Under the pieces are notes generated by a model. The model did no database searches. It was given only the letters and a program-made list of their open reading frames with translations, and had not been told where the DNA came from. The position numbers and the translations under genes are program-made. From Flavisolibacter sp. (lineage in GTDB: Bacteria; Bacteroidota; Bacteroidia; Chitinophagales; Chitinophagaceae), in assembly GCA_028288675.1 (NCBI GenBank), contig JAQBNG010000248.1:1-64000 (forward strand): 64,000 bases of DNA, given 5' to 3'. Shown piece after piece: positions 1 through 8,811 of the stretch (the first letter of the stretch is position 1; the number at the start of each line of letters is the position of its first letter).

Positions 1-132
1 CACGGTTGTTTTATAAACTATAGGCAAGCTATTCCTCCAAAGCCCGCTTTTAAAGTCAATGGTGCATGAACTGTTAGTAATGTGGTATGAAGTGGGCAAG
101 ACATGATTTTGGATTTTTTATGCTAACGGACG

Positions 133-190
133 GTACTACTATGAATCGTCTGTTGCGTCGCACTCTTCAGGGTTCTATAATCCTATTCAA
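133..190 (+). repeat. Dispersed ~50-58-bp repeat, copy 1
   Basis: GTACTACTATGAATCGTCTGTTGCGTCGCACTCTTCAGGGTTCTATAATCCTATTCAACTC, aligned by eye to copies at 29021 and 61621. Confidence 0.85.
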
Positions 191-434
191 CTCAATTAAG
201 CCGCAGCAAACCCAGTCTAAAGTTAAATGTCAGCCAGCTAAGCTGCAACAGCGTGTAATGAGCTGCGATAAATGCTTCGTATTTACAGAAGGCTATATTG
301 AGATAGTCACCCGGCTCCGTAAGTGCCATCTGATCTATGGCTTTGAACACGGGGCACCTACTGAGCCGGCGATACTCGCCAAACTCTTCGCCTGGGATGG
401 GATTCGCACTGTTCTTTCCATACATTTGTCCGCT

Positions 435-1658
435 ATGAAGGATCCGATTTCTTTTGACAATACGGAGATTGCATTTGCGCCTAAAACTGCCAAAGAATTA
501 CAAGGCGCTCAATTTCTTTTTTCGATGATGGGCAAGCCCTTATTGGTAAAGTTGGGTACCCGTTTAGCACCCTGGAGTATTAAAGTGGGCCTGCCTGTGA
601 AAGGTCTGATACGTAAAACTATTTTTAAACAATTTGTAGGTGGCGAAACCCTGGAAGAAATTATCCCGGTGGCAAAAACATTGGGTGAGTACAATGTGCA
701 GGTAATACTTGATTATGGCGTGGAAGGCGCAGAAGGCGAAACCGCTTATGATCATGCAAGAGACGAATTTATACGGGTAATACAGTTTGCAGGCACGCAG
801 CCCAATGTTCCTTTTATGAGTGTAAAGGTTACCGGGTTTGCACGGTTTAGCCTGCTGGAAAAGTTGGATTCTCTAATGCATGATGCTCCCGAAGATTCAT
901 TGATAAAAAAGTATAACAGGGCCATTTTACTGCTTACTGCTGATGAAGTAAATGAATGGCAAAGAGTGCAGGAACGTTTTCGTAAAATTTGCGAAGCTGC
1001 TACAGCGTCAAACGTTGGTGTGTTGGTAGATGCGGAGGAAACATGGATACAGGACCCTGTGGATGCTGTTACGATGCTGATGATGGATGAATACAATAAA
1101 GTGAAAATCCTTCTTTACAATACCATCCAATTATACCGCCATGACCGATTAGATTTTTTAAAAAAAAGTTATGAGGCTGCACTGGAAAGAGATTTCATAT
1201 TAGGTGCCAAACTGGTTCGTGGCGCCTATATGGAAAAAGAAAGGAAGAGGGCTGCGGAAAAAAATTATTTATCTCCTATTCAGCCAACAAAAGAAAGTAG
1301 TGACAAAGACTATAATGAGGCGGTGCGTTTTTGCATTGATCATTTGGAAAACATTGGTCTAATAGTAGCCTCTCATAACGAGAACAGTAATTTACTGGCA
1401 ACACAGTTATTACAGGAAAGAGGCTATGCATTAGATCATCCGCATGTACATTTTAGCCAGCTCTATGGCATGAGCGATAACATTACTTTTAATTTAGCAA
1501 AAGCGGGTTGCAGCGTAAGTAAATATTTACCATTTGGGCCTATTAAAGATGTTGTGCCTTACTTAATGCGGCGTGCACAGGAGAATACTTCGGTAGGCGG
1601 ACAAACGGGGAGAGAATTGGGGTTGATAAAGAAAGAGCTAAAGAGACGAAAAGTCTGA
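435..1658 (+). CDS. Proline dehydrogenase family protein (start trimmed from ORF-track start 87)
   Basis: PRODH-like motifs in the translation (LVRGAYMEKER, ASHNENS, FSQLYGMSDNITFNLA, YLPFGPIKDVVPYLMRRAQEN). In-frame ATG at 435 starts the conserved-looking region (MKDPISFDNTEIAF); the upstream extension covers a dispersed repeat. Confidence 0.93.
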   Translation: MKDPISFDNTEIAFAPKTAKELQGAQFLFSMMGKPLLVKLGTRLAPWSIKVGLPVKGLIRKTIFKQFVGGETLEEIIPVAKTLGEYNVQVILDYGVEGAEGETAYDHARDEFIRVIQFAGTQPNVPFMSVKVTGFARFSLLEKLDSLMHDAPEDSLIKKYNRAILLLTADEVNEWQRVQERFRKICEAATASNVGVLVDAEETWIQDPVDAVTMLMMDEYNKVKILLYNTIQLYRHDRLDFLKKSYEAALERDFILGAKLVRGAYMEKERKRAAEKNYLSPIQPTKESSDKDYNEAVRFCIDHLENIGLIVASHNENSNLLATQLLQERGYALDHPHVHFSQLYGMSDNITFNLAKAGCSVSKYLPFGPIKDVVPYLMRRAQENTSVGGQTGRELGLIKKELKRRKV

Positions 1659-1702
1659 CAGTTTTATATTTTACATTTTGTATTTTGCATTTTACATTTT
1701 CA

Positions 1703-1777
1703 GGGCTGTTAGCTCAGTTGGTTTAGAGCATCACGTCGACAACGTGAGGGTCGCTGGTTCGAGCCCGGCACAGCTCA
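1703..1777 (+). tRNA. tRNA-Val (anticodon GAC), no encoded CCA
   Basis: Cloverleaf folded by hand: acceptor GGGCTGT/ACAGCTC, D-arm GCTC/GAGC, anticodon stem TCACG/CGTGA with loop TCGACAA, T-arm GCTGG-TTCGAGC-CCGGC. Confidence 0.9.
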
Positions 1778-1780
1778 CAA

Positions 1781-1816
1781 ATAAAAAAGCCTTGTTCTTC
1801 AAGGCTTTTTTATTTG
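1781..1816 (+). terminator. Bidirectional hairpin terminator after tRNA-Val
   Basis: AATAAAAAAGCCTTG-TTCTT-CAAGGCTTTTTTATT. Confidence 0.8.
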
Positions 1817-1856
1817 TGTTAACCCAATGTATTTTCATCAATTACTGGCTACAGGC

Positions 1857-2846
1857 TTACACCATTTCCTCCCTCAATACTTCCCGTTTAAACTTACTCC
1901 TATACTGCAACGGAGATAAACCTGTAATTCGTTTAAAGGTTCCTCTAAATGCTTTCGGATCTGTATAGCCAACGTTATACATTACTTCATTCACATTCTC
2001 TCCCGATGATTCGAGGCTCATTTTCGCGGCTTCCATTTTTACCCGTTGTATATATTCAGATACTGTATTGCAGGTAGCTTTTTTAAACCTTCGCTCAAAG
2101 GCCCTGCGGCCTACAGCTAACATTTCCGTTAGTTGTTCAATAGATATTTTATCGGCGTAATTCTTCTCAATATAATCCTGTGCTTTTTTTACCAGGCCAT
2201 CTTCATGAGATTTCTGTCCCTGGAAAATAGTAAACGATTGCTGGTCTTCCCGGTCAATTTCTATAGCAAAAACTTTAGCAGAAAGAATGGCCATGTCACG
2301 GCCTGCATATTTCTCAATAAGATGTAAAATAAGATTGAGATAAGAGAAGGCGCCGCCGCTTGAGTAGATGCGGTGTTCATCTGTAATGATCTTTTCTGTA
2401 ACAAGATTTACATCTGGAAACAACCGCCTGAAATCATTGGCTGCCATCCAGTGTGTAGCGCATTTTCTTCCTTTTAATAAACCCGTTGAGGCCAGTAAAA
2501 AAGCACCCATGCAAAGGCTGGCTACTTCAGCCCCGTTTTCGTAATGCTTTACAATCCATGGTATAAAATCGCGATTGGCCTCTACTGCTTTTTCTATATC
2601 ACCATCCAGTGCCGGAATAATAATCAAGTCTGTTTTTTTTACATCATTTATCAAGGCGCCATTATGCGCAGTAAACTGGCCGCCTGTTAATGAAACTTCC
2701 TCCGTAAGTCCTACCAGTTGCACATTGAAAAGTGGTGGTTCTCCCTTCGCCATAAAAAAATGATTTACCTGTGTAAATAACTGCCGTGAACCTTCGAGGC
2801 TGCCTAAGATTGCACCCTTTGGAACTAAGATGGAGATATGTTTCAT
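1857..2846 (-). CDS. GlxA-type transcriptional regulator (DJ-1/PfpI-like domain + AraC HTH)
   Basis: N-terminal MKHISILVPKGAILGSLEG..., ASLCMGAFLLASTGLLKGRKCATHW, C-terminal AraC HTH (VGRRAFERRFKKATCNTVSEYIQRVKMEAAK...VGYTDPKAFRGTFKRITGLSPLQYR). Start set at M of MKHISIL. Confidence 0.9.
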   Translation of the reverse strand: MKHISILVPKGAILGSLEGSRQLFTQVNHFFMAKGEPPLFNVQLVGLTEEVSLTGGQFTAHNGALINDVKKTDLIIIPALDGDIEKAVEANRDFIPWIVKHYENGAEVASLCMGAFLLASTGLLKGRKCATHWMAANDFRRLFPDVNLVTEKIITDEHRIYSSGGAFSYLNLILHLIEKYAGRDMAILSAKVFAIEIDREDQQSFTIFQGQKSHEDGLVKKAQDYIEKNYADKISIEQLTEMLAVGRRAFERRFKKATCNTVSEYIQRVKMEAAKMSLESSGENVNEVMYNVGYTDPKAFRGTFKRITGLSPLQYRSKFKREVLREEMV

Positions 2847-2960
2847 GGCTTGAAAGTAAGAAAAACAATTGTCGCAATCAACCCTTTTATTGCCGTAAAT
2901 GCACCCGTTAGTATAGATTGTAACAGAGTAGGTTTGTGTTGAACTTGTAAAACAAATAAC

Positions 2961-3458
2961 ATGGAAACCAAGCCAGTCAGTAACAGGATGTATTCTCTCA
3001 TTGTTCTTTACGATATGCACACAAAATTTTTCTCCAATGCTCTTGATGGTATTTCTAACAAGGATGCGCATCAACGCCTGAATACGAAAGCAAACCATAT
3101 TGCATGGCTTGCCGGTAGCCTTGTAGAGCAGCGGTACGAAATTGCCAATGAGTTAGGCTTTACCGGCAAGCAGGCGGCAGAAGAACTCTTTAAAAATAAC
3201 AAAGGCATACAGGAGGACATTGAGTATCCGGCGCTGGAGACATTCAAAAAAGATTGGGAAAGCATTACACCCGTGCAAAGAGATTTATTTATGAACGTAA
3301 CTGATGCCAAACTTGATGAAACTTTTGAAATGATGCCGGGAATGAAAATGACCTACTATGAACTGGTAACGTTTATTATTTATCGCGAAGCCAACTGCAT
3401 TGGACAGCTTGCTTTATGGAGAAGGTTGTTGGGATATGAGGCGATGAAGTATATGTAG
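2961..3458 (+). CDS. DinB-like family protein
   Basis: Translation pattern NHIAWLAGSLVEQRYEIANELG ... YYELVTFIIYREANCIGQLALWRRLLG typical of DinB/YfiT-like four-helix proteins. Confidence 0.7.
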   Translation: METKPVSNRMYSLIVLYDMHTKFFSNALDGISNKDAHQRLNTKANHIAWLAGSLVEQRYEIANELGFTGKQAAEELFKNNKGIQEDIEYPALETFKKDWESITPVQRDLFMNVTDAKLDETFEMMPGMKMTYYELVTFIIYREANCIGQLALWRRLLGYEAMKYM

Positions 3459-3544
3459 TGAACGATGAATGGTGAGAGTTCAAAACATCACATTAAATTC
3501 AATGCTGCAAGACATACAATTTATAAACCACTAAAACAACCAAC

Positions 3545-4087
3545 ATGAAAATCTTAAAAAGAATCCTGCTTGTTGTTGCTATCATTATTGGCATTGCCTT
3601 GATAGCTGCATTATTTGTGAAGAAAGACATGGATGCTGTGCGGGAAGTCACTATCAATAAACCGAAACAAGATGTGTTTAATTACGTGAAATATTTAAAA
3701 CACCAGGAAGCATACAGCAAATGGGAAAGTATGGACCCAGCTATGAAAAAAAGCTACCGTGGCACCGATGGAACTGTCGGATTTGTATCAGCATGGGACA
3801 GTGAAAAAAGTGATGTAGGTAAGGGTGAACAAGAGATAAAAAAGATAGTTGAAGGGAAAAGTATGGATACTGAACTCAGGTTCTTGGAGCCTATGGAATC
3901 TACGGCTACATCATCTATTACTACCGAGAGTGTTACGCCAGGTGCAACAAAAGTAAAATAGGCATTTAAGGGTAAGATGAATTACCCGTTTAACCTGATG
4001 GGCCTATTTATGAATATGGAGAAGATGATCGGCGATGATTTTCAAACAGGGTTTAACAACCTAAAGACAGTTCTTGAAAAGCAGTAA
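3545..4087 (+). pseudogene. SRPBCC-family protein with in-frame TAG (at 3959-3961) replacing the expected Trp
   Basis: ORF 3545-3961 ends ...ATKVK*; the same frame continues AFKGKMNYPFNLMGLFMNMEKMIGDDFQTGFNNLKTVLEKQ to TAA at 4087, aligning to the C-terminus of the tandem paralogue at 4117 (...TKLKWGMNGRSKYPMNLMNLFMAKMLGKDLETSLTNLKIILEK). Confidence 0.85.
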
Positions 4088-4116
4088 TCAATTCAACACA
4101 TTTTAATTTAAAAAAG

Positions 4117-4650
4117 ATGAACATCTTACTAATTATCCTGTCAGCGATCGTAGGTCTTATAGCATTGTTGTTACTGATAGCCTTATTTGTAAAAAAAGAC
4201 TACGTTATTGAAAGGGAAATAACAATTGGCAAACCAAAGGCCGACGTTTTCAATTATATCAAACACTTGAAAAATCAAGACCATTACAGCAAATGGGTGA
4301 TGACAGACCCCAACATGAACAAAACATTCACTGGCACTGATGGAACGGAAGGTTTTATTTACGCCTGGGACAGCACCAATAAGGCTGCGGGTAAAGGCGA
4401 ACAGGAAATAAAGAACATTACCGAAGGTGAAAGGCTTGATGTTGAAGTGCGGTTTGAAAAGCCTTTTGCAGGCATTGCCAACACACCTATGATAACAGAG
4501 GCAATACACGCCAATGGAACAAAGCTTAAATGGGGAATGAATGGCCGGTCGAAATACCCAATGAATTTGATGAATTTATTTATGGCTAAGATGCTTGGTA
4601 AGGACCTGGAAACGAGCCTTACCAACCTGAAAATAATCCTGGAAAAGTAA
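4117..4650 (+). CDS. SRPBCC family protein (polyketide cyclase-like), intact paralogue of 3545
   Basis: N-terminal TM plus VIEREITIGKPKADVFNYIKHLKNQDHYSKW; tandem similarity to the preceding ORF. Confidence 0.85.
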   Translation: MNILLIILSAIVGLIALLLLIALFVKKDYVIEREITIGKPKADVFNYIKHLKNQDHYSKWVMTDPNMNKTFTGTDGTEGFIYAWDSTNKAAGKGEQEIKNITEGERLDVEVRFEKPFAGIANTPMITEAIHANGTKLKWGMNGRSKYPMNLMNLFMAKMLGKDLETSLTNLKIILEK

Positions 4651-4660
4651 AGCGATTGTT

Positions 4661-5431
4661 ATGACAAAAGAACCAAACGAAAAGCTCGTTACAACTATCG
4701 ATGGATACGTAACAGGCTTTCCAAAAGATGTTCAAAAAATTTTGGAGCAGGTTCGTGCTACTATAAAAAAAGCAGCTCCGGAGGCAGAAGAAAAGATCAG
4801 TTATGCCATACCCACCTTCACCCTTAATGGAAAGAACCTGGTTCATTTTGCCGCATTTAAATACCATATTGGGTTCTATCCGGCACCTACAGGAACTGAA
4901 GCTTTTAAAAATGAGTTATCTGTTTATAAATCGGGAAAAGGATCGGTACAGTTTCCACTTGATCACCCAATGCCGGTAGGCTTAATAACAAAAATTGTAG
5001 CGTTCAGAATTAAGGAGACATTCGAAAAGGAAAAAGTAAAAAAGGCCGGCAAACCGGTTAGCCTAAATAAACCCACGGATGAAGAACAGGTGATCACCTG
5101 GATGAGTAAACTTACACCTGCCGTGAAAGATGAAATTGACACTGTGCGAAAAATTATTAAGTCGGCTAACACAAAGCTCAGTGAACGAATAAAATGGAAT
5201 GCACCAAGCTATTATTATAAACAGGATATACTAACATTCGGGCCCTATAAACAAGACAAAATTTTACTGGTATTTCATCATCCGGCGGTAGTAAATGTAA
5301 AGGCTGAATTATTAAAAGGAGAGTATAAAGACAGGCGGCTGGTTTACTTTAAAAATGGTTCCGAAGCAGTAAAAAATAAAAAAGAACTGACAAGAATAAT
5401 CAATGAAATAATAAAAATATTAGACAATTAA
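4661..5431 (+). CDS. Tandem DUF1801 (YdhG-like) domain protein
   Basis: First domain ...IDGYVTGFPKDVQKILEQVRATIKKAAPEAEEKISYAIPTFTLNGKNLVHFAAFKYHIGFYP; second copy ...MSKLTPAVKDEIDTVRKIIKSANTKLSERIKWNAPSYYYKQDILTFGPYKQDKILLVFH. Confidence 0.8.
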   Translation: MTKEPNEKLVTTIDGYVTGFPKDVQKILEQVRATIKKAAPEAEEKISYAIPTFTLNGKNLVHFAAFKYHIGFYPAPTGTEAFKNELSVYKSGKGSVQFPLDHPMPVGLITKIVAFRIKETFEKEKVKKAGKPVSLNKPTDEEQVITWMSKLTPAVKDEIDTVRKIIKSANTKLSERIKWNAPSYYYKQDILTFGPYKQDKILLVFHHPAVVNVKAELLKGEYKDRRLVYFKNGSEAVKNKKELTRIINEIIKILDN

Positions 5432-5454
5432 TAACCCCTAAAAATCTAACGATT

Positions 5455-5895
5455 ATGCAAAAGATCAATTTTTCGACCAGCATCAATGCACCTAAAGAAA
5501 AAGTATGGGACATACTGTGGGATGACGCCTCTTATCGTAAATGGACCACTGCATTCAGTGAAGGCTCTTATGCAGAAACTGATAACTGGAAAGAGGGCAC
5601 AGAAGTAAAATTTCTTGATCCGAAAGGCTCTGGAATGATAAGCAGGGTTGCCGTCAACAAACCAAATGAGTTTATGTCGTTTGAACATTTGGGAGAAGTG
5701 AAAGACGGAGTGATAAATAGGGACAGCGATAAGGTAAAGCAGTGGGCAGGTGCAAAGGAAAATTATACGCTGAACGAAACAGGGGGTGTAACAACTCTTG
5801 ATATTGAAATGGACACTGCCGAAGAGTATAAAGATATGTTCTCACAGATGTGGCCCAAGGCATTGGAACAAGTAAAAGCATTGGCAGAAAATTAG
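5455..5895 (+). CDS. SRPBCC domain protein (AHSA1/START-like)
   Basis: MQKINFSTSINAPKEKVWDILWDDASYRKWTTAFSEGS pattern. Confidence 0.85.
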   Translation: MQKINFSTSINAPKEKVWDILWDDASYRKWTTAFSEGSYAETDNWKEGTEVKFLDPKGSGMISRVAVNKPNEFMSFEHLGEVKDGVINRDSDKVKQWAGAKENYTLNETGGVTTLDIEMDTAEEYKDMFSQMWPKALEQVKALAEN

Positions 5896-5932
5896 AAATG
5901 AGCGAATACAAATCAATTTAAAAATTATAAGG

Positions 5933-6349
5933 ATGACAAAAGACATTTGGATCAATCTGCCTGTAAAAGATGTAAATAAATCAAAGGAGTTCTTTTCAAG
6001 CCTTGGGTTCCGGTTAAATACGCGAATGGGAACCTCTGCTGACTCTGCATCGTTCTTTGTTGGAGAAAAAAATGTTGTTCTGATGCTTTTTTCTGAAGCA
6101 ATGTTTAAAGGATTTACTGCCAACGAACTTGCCGATACCAGCAAAGGAACTGAAGTGTTATTTTCTATTGATGCAGAAAGCACCGAAGAAGTTGATGAGA
6201 TGGCAAAGAAAGCGGTTGACGCCGGAGGGATTTTGTTTAGCAAGCCCGCACTTAACCAGGGCTGGATGTATGGATGCGCATTTGCTGATTTAGATGGTCA
6301 TCGCTGGAATGTGTTGTACATGGACTTCAGTAAGATGCCGCAGCAATAA
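5933..6349 (+). CDS. VOC (glyoxalase-like) family protein
   Basis: IWINLPVKDVNKSKEFFSSLGF ... FADLDGHRWNVLYMD. Confidence 0.88.
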   Translation: MTKDIWINLPVKDVNKSKEFFSSLGFRLNTRMGTSADSASFFVGEKNVVLMLFSEAMFKGFTANELADTSKGTEVLFSIDAESTEEVDEMAKKAVDAGGILFSKPALNQGWMYGCAFADLDGHRWNVLYMDFSKMPQQ

Positions 6350-6397
6350 TGAAAAAAAACTTTAGGAACCAGTATTCTTAACATCAACATTCTATTT

Positions 6398-7294
6398 ATG
6401 GCAATACAAAAAATAACTCCCTTCTTATGGTTCGATGGAAAGGCGGAGGAAGCTGCAAACTTTTACACGGCTGTTTTTTCTAATTCAAGAATTGTTACTA
6501 TGAAGCCTTGGCCGGAAGGAAGCCCTTTCCCGGAAGATCAAATAATGAATGGGACGTTTGAATTGGATGGGCAGCAATTTTATGCTTTTGATGCCGGCCC
6601 GATGTTCAAGTTCAATCCGAGTGTTTCCTTCTTTGTGGTTTTCGAAACAGTTGAAGAAACAGATGCTGTTTGGCAAAAGCTTACAGAAGGCGGCAGTATA
6701 ATGATGCCGCTTGACAAGTACGACTGGAGCGAAAAATATGGCTGGGTGCAAGACCGGTTTGGTATTTCATGGCAGGTATCTTTTGGTAAGATCAGTGATG
6801 TAGGACAAAAGTTTACACCTTCACTTCTTTTTACAGGAGAACAGTATGGCAAAGCAGAAGGTGCGGTAAACTTTTATACTTCTGTGTTTGATGATTCTAC
6901 CATCGCTGGAATTGTGAAATATAAAGCAGGCGAAAATGGGCCGGAGGGCACAGTGAAACATGCACAGTTCAGTCTTGCAGGGCAAACGTTTATGGTAATG
7001 GATAGCTCTGCGCCACATGGTTTTAAATTCAATGAAGCCATCTCTTTTTTTATAAGCTGTAAAACACAGGAAGAAGTAGATAAGTTTTGGAATAAGTTGT
7101 CGGAAGGTGGGCAAAAGTCAAGATGCGGATGGCTGAAAGATCAATTCGGTGTATCGTGGCAAATTGTTCCTGATGCTTTGCTAAATCTAATGGGTGACCA
7201 AGATCGTGTTAAAGCAAAAAGAGTAATGGATGCCATGATGAAAATGGATAAACTTATCATAGCAGATTTAGAAAAAGCCTACGGGCAAGAATAA
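6398..7294 (+). CDS. Two-domain PhnB-like VOC protein (3-demethylubiquinone-9 3-methyltransferase-like domain duplicated)
   Basis: ITPFLWFDGKAEEAANFYTAVFSNSRI and FTPSLLFTGEQYGKAEGAVNFYTSVFDDSTI tandem repeats; WLKDQFGVSWQIVP. Confidence 0.85.
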   Translation: MAIQKITPFLWFDGKAEEAANFYTAVFSNSRIVTMKPWPEGSPFPEDQIMNGTFELDGQQFYAFDAGPMFKFNPSVSFFVVFETVEETDAVWQKLTEGGSIMMPLDKYDWSEKYGWVQDRFGISWQVSFGKISDVGQKFTPSLLFTGEQYGKAEGAVNFYTSVFDDSTIAGIVKYKAGENGPEGTVKHAQFSLAGQTFMVMDSSAPHGFKFNEAISFFISCKTQEEVDKFWNKLSEGGQKSRCGWLKDQFGVSWQIVPDALLNLMGDQDRVKAKRVMDAMMKMDKLIIADLEKAYGQE

Positions 7295-7343
7295 CTAAAC
7301 GCTGCACATAATTCTATTAAACAATCATTTTAAAATTTTAGCA

Positions 7344-7769
7344 ATGGCAACAAAAATTTTCGTCAACCTGGCGGTTAAAGACCTTGACAAATCAAAAGAG
7401 TTTTTCACTAAAATCGGCTTTACCATCAACCCGCAGTTTACCAATGAAAGTGGTGCCTGCGTAGTGATTAGCGAAGATATTTATGCAATGATCCTGAGGG
7501 AAGAATTTTTTAAAACCTTCATAGCGAATAAGGATATTTCTGACGCAACAAAAACTACGGAAGTGTTAGTTGCCTTATCCGCTGACAGCAGAGAAAGCGT
7601 AGATGAAATGGCTGACAAAGCTTTAGCAGCCGGTGCAACTCATCAAAGAGATGCGGAAGATCATGGCTTCATGTATAGCAGAAGCTTCCAGGATTTGGAT
7701 GGCCACATTTGGGAAGTGTTTTGGATGGATATGGCTGCAGCGCCTCCTGCTCCGGAGCAAACAACGTAA
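7344..7769 (+). CDS. VOC family protein
   Basis: IFVNLAVKDLDKSKEFFTKIGF ... FQDLDGHIWEVFWMD. Confidence 0.88.
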   Translation: MATKIFVNLAVKDLDKSKEFFTKIGFTINPQFTNESGACVVISEDIYAMILREEFFKTFIANKDISDATKTTEVLVALSADSRESVDEMADKALAAGATHQRDAEDHGFMYSRSFQDLDGHIWEVFWMDMAAAPPAPEQTT

Positions 7770-7788
7770 ACCTCTGTAACCTGTATTT

Positions 7789-7852
7789 GCGTAAGGGATA
7801 GAAGCGCTATCCTTTTTGGCCTCCAAAAAGATTGCAGCGGATAGCCCGGCCC
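7789..7852 (+). repeat. 64-bp structured interspersed repeat, copy A
   Basis: GCGTAAGGGATAGAAGCGCTATCCTTTTTGGCCTCCAAAAAGATTGCAGCGGATAGCCCGGCCC; near-identical reverse-complement copy at 12663-12726; contains hairpins GGATAG/CTATCC and TTTTTGG/CCAAAAA. Confidence 0.9.
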
Positions 7853-7910
7853 GAGGCTTTGCGAGGGACACGCCCAAGTTAAGATCTGCTATAGTGCACT
7901 TGGCACAACG

Positions 7911-8771
7911 CTACTTACTGATTTTTTTCCAAAGCCATTCGTTGGCGTTTATCCTGCTTTCTAATCTTTCTTCCACATCATCGGGCAGGCCATCAAAAAA
8001 ATTGATGCCGGTAATACGCTCAACGCTATCAACAGAAACTGCGAAGGTTTGTAATGTAGCAGCAGATGCTACGTTTGATAAAACAAAGCCAATAGCTTTT
8101 GTGCCCTTTTGATTATAGTGTAAAACAACCTTATAAAATAGCGAAGGAACTGAAACCTTGTGTGGCCCGATGGTAGGTAAATCATTTGACAGCACAGGGC
8201 CCGTAACAATGTAAACACTATCGTATGCCTCGGACCAATAACGCAACAGGTTCTCGAGTCGCCGCCAAACGCCACGGTTAAAAGCAGGTTGTTGCGGGCA
8301 AATATTAGTGAAGTAAAACGACTCCTGCATGGTGGCTTTACTCCAGGCCATATCTTCCGCAGGAGCCATGTGGCCACGGTCAAAGCCTGTGCCTTCATAG
8401 TCAGCATCCGTGGCAGTGGCAAAGCTGGCTAAAGGGTCAGGGTCAAAGCCATTTAATCTTACCTCTGTTGCCGTTTGCGTATGTTGCGCTGTTTGCAGGT
8501 AAGCCACCCATGATGGCTGCTTATGCTGTTTGTTATAAGAAAGTGTGTAGCCACTATGTTGAATAGTATTGCCAGAGGGCATTAGTTGTGGCAACCCAAT
8601 ATTAGAAGGAATAGAAAGCGGGGGAGAAACAGTGGTAGTAGTGGTGGTGCCTGCAACACTCTTTTTTTGAGTATTACACGTAAACAAAAAAATTAAAAGC
8701 ACCAGGCCAACTCCAATTAAGAAAAAGAGTATAAAGTTTGAATTGCCGGTGGCAGATCGTTGCTGTTGCAT
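7911..8771 (-). CDS. DNA/RNA non-specific endonuclease (NUC1 family), membrane-anchored
   Basis: DRGHMAPAEDM active-site motif with downstream NICPQQPAFNRGVWRRLE; N-terminal TM segment. Start chosen at M of MQQQRSATG. Confidence 0.9.
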   Translation of the reverse strand: MQQQRSATGNSNFILFFLIGVGLVLLIFLFTCNTQKKSVAGTTTTTTVSPPLSIPSNIGLPQLMPSGNTIQHSGYTLSYNKQHKQPSWVAYLQTAQHTQTATEVRLNGFDPDPLASFATATDADYEGTGFDRGHMAPAEDMAWSKATMQESFYFTNICPQQPAFNRGVWRRLENLLRYWSEAYDSVYIVTGPVLSNDLPTIGPHKVSVPSLFYKVVLHYNQKGTKAIGFVLSNVASAATLQTFAVSVDSVERITGINFFDGLPDDVEERLESRINANEWLWKKISK

Positions 8772-8811
8772 ATAATGTAGCTGTTTTTTTAAATCAAAAT
8801 AAAGGTACATC

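Noticed and set aside
192-425. 77-aa - strand ORF as a gene
   Set aside because: Overlaps the non-coding upstream/repeat region; no family recognised and no signals.
87-434. N-terminal 116 codons of the first ORF as part of proline dehydrogenase
   Set aside because: Covers the dispersed repeat and lacks family-like sequence; the conserved region begins at ATG 435.
1678-1968. 96-aa + strand ORF
   Set aside because: Spans the tRNA-Val and its terminator and runs antisense into the GlxA-like gene; spurious.
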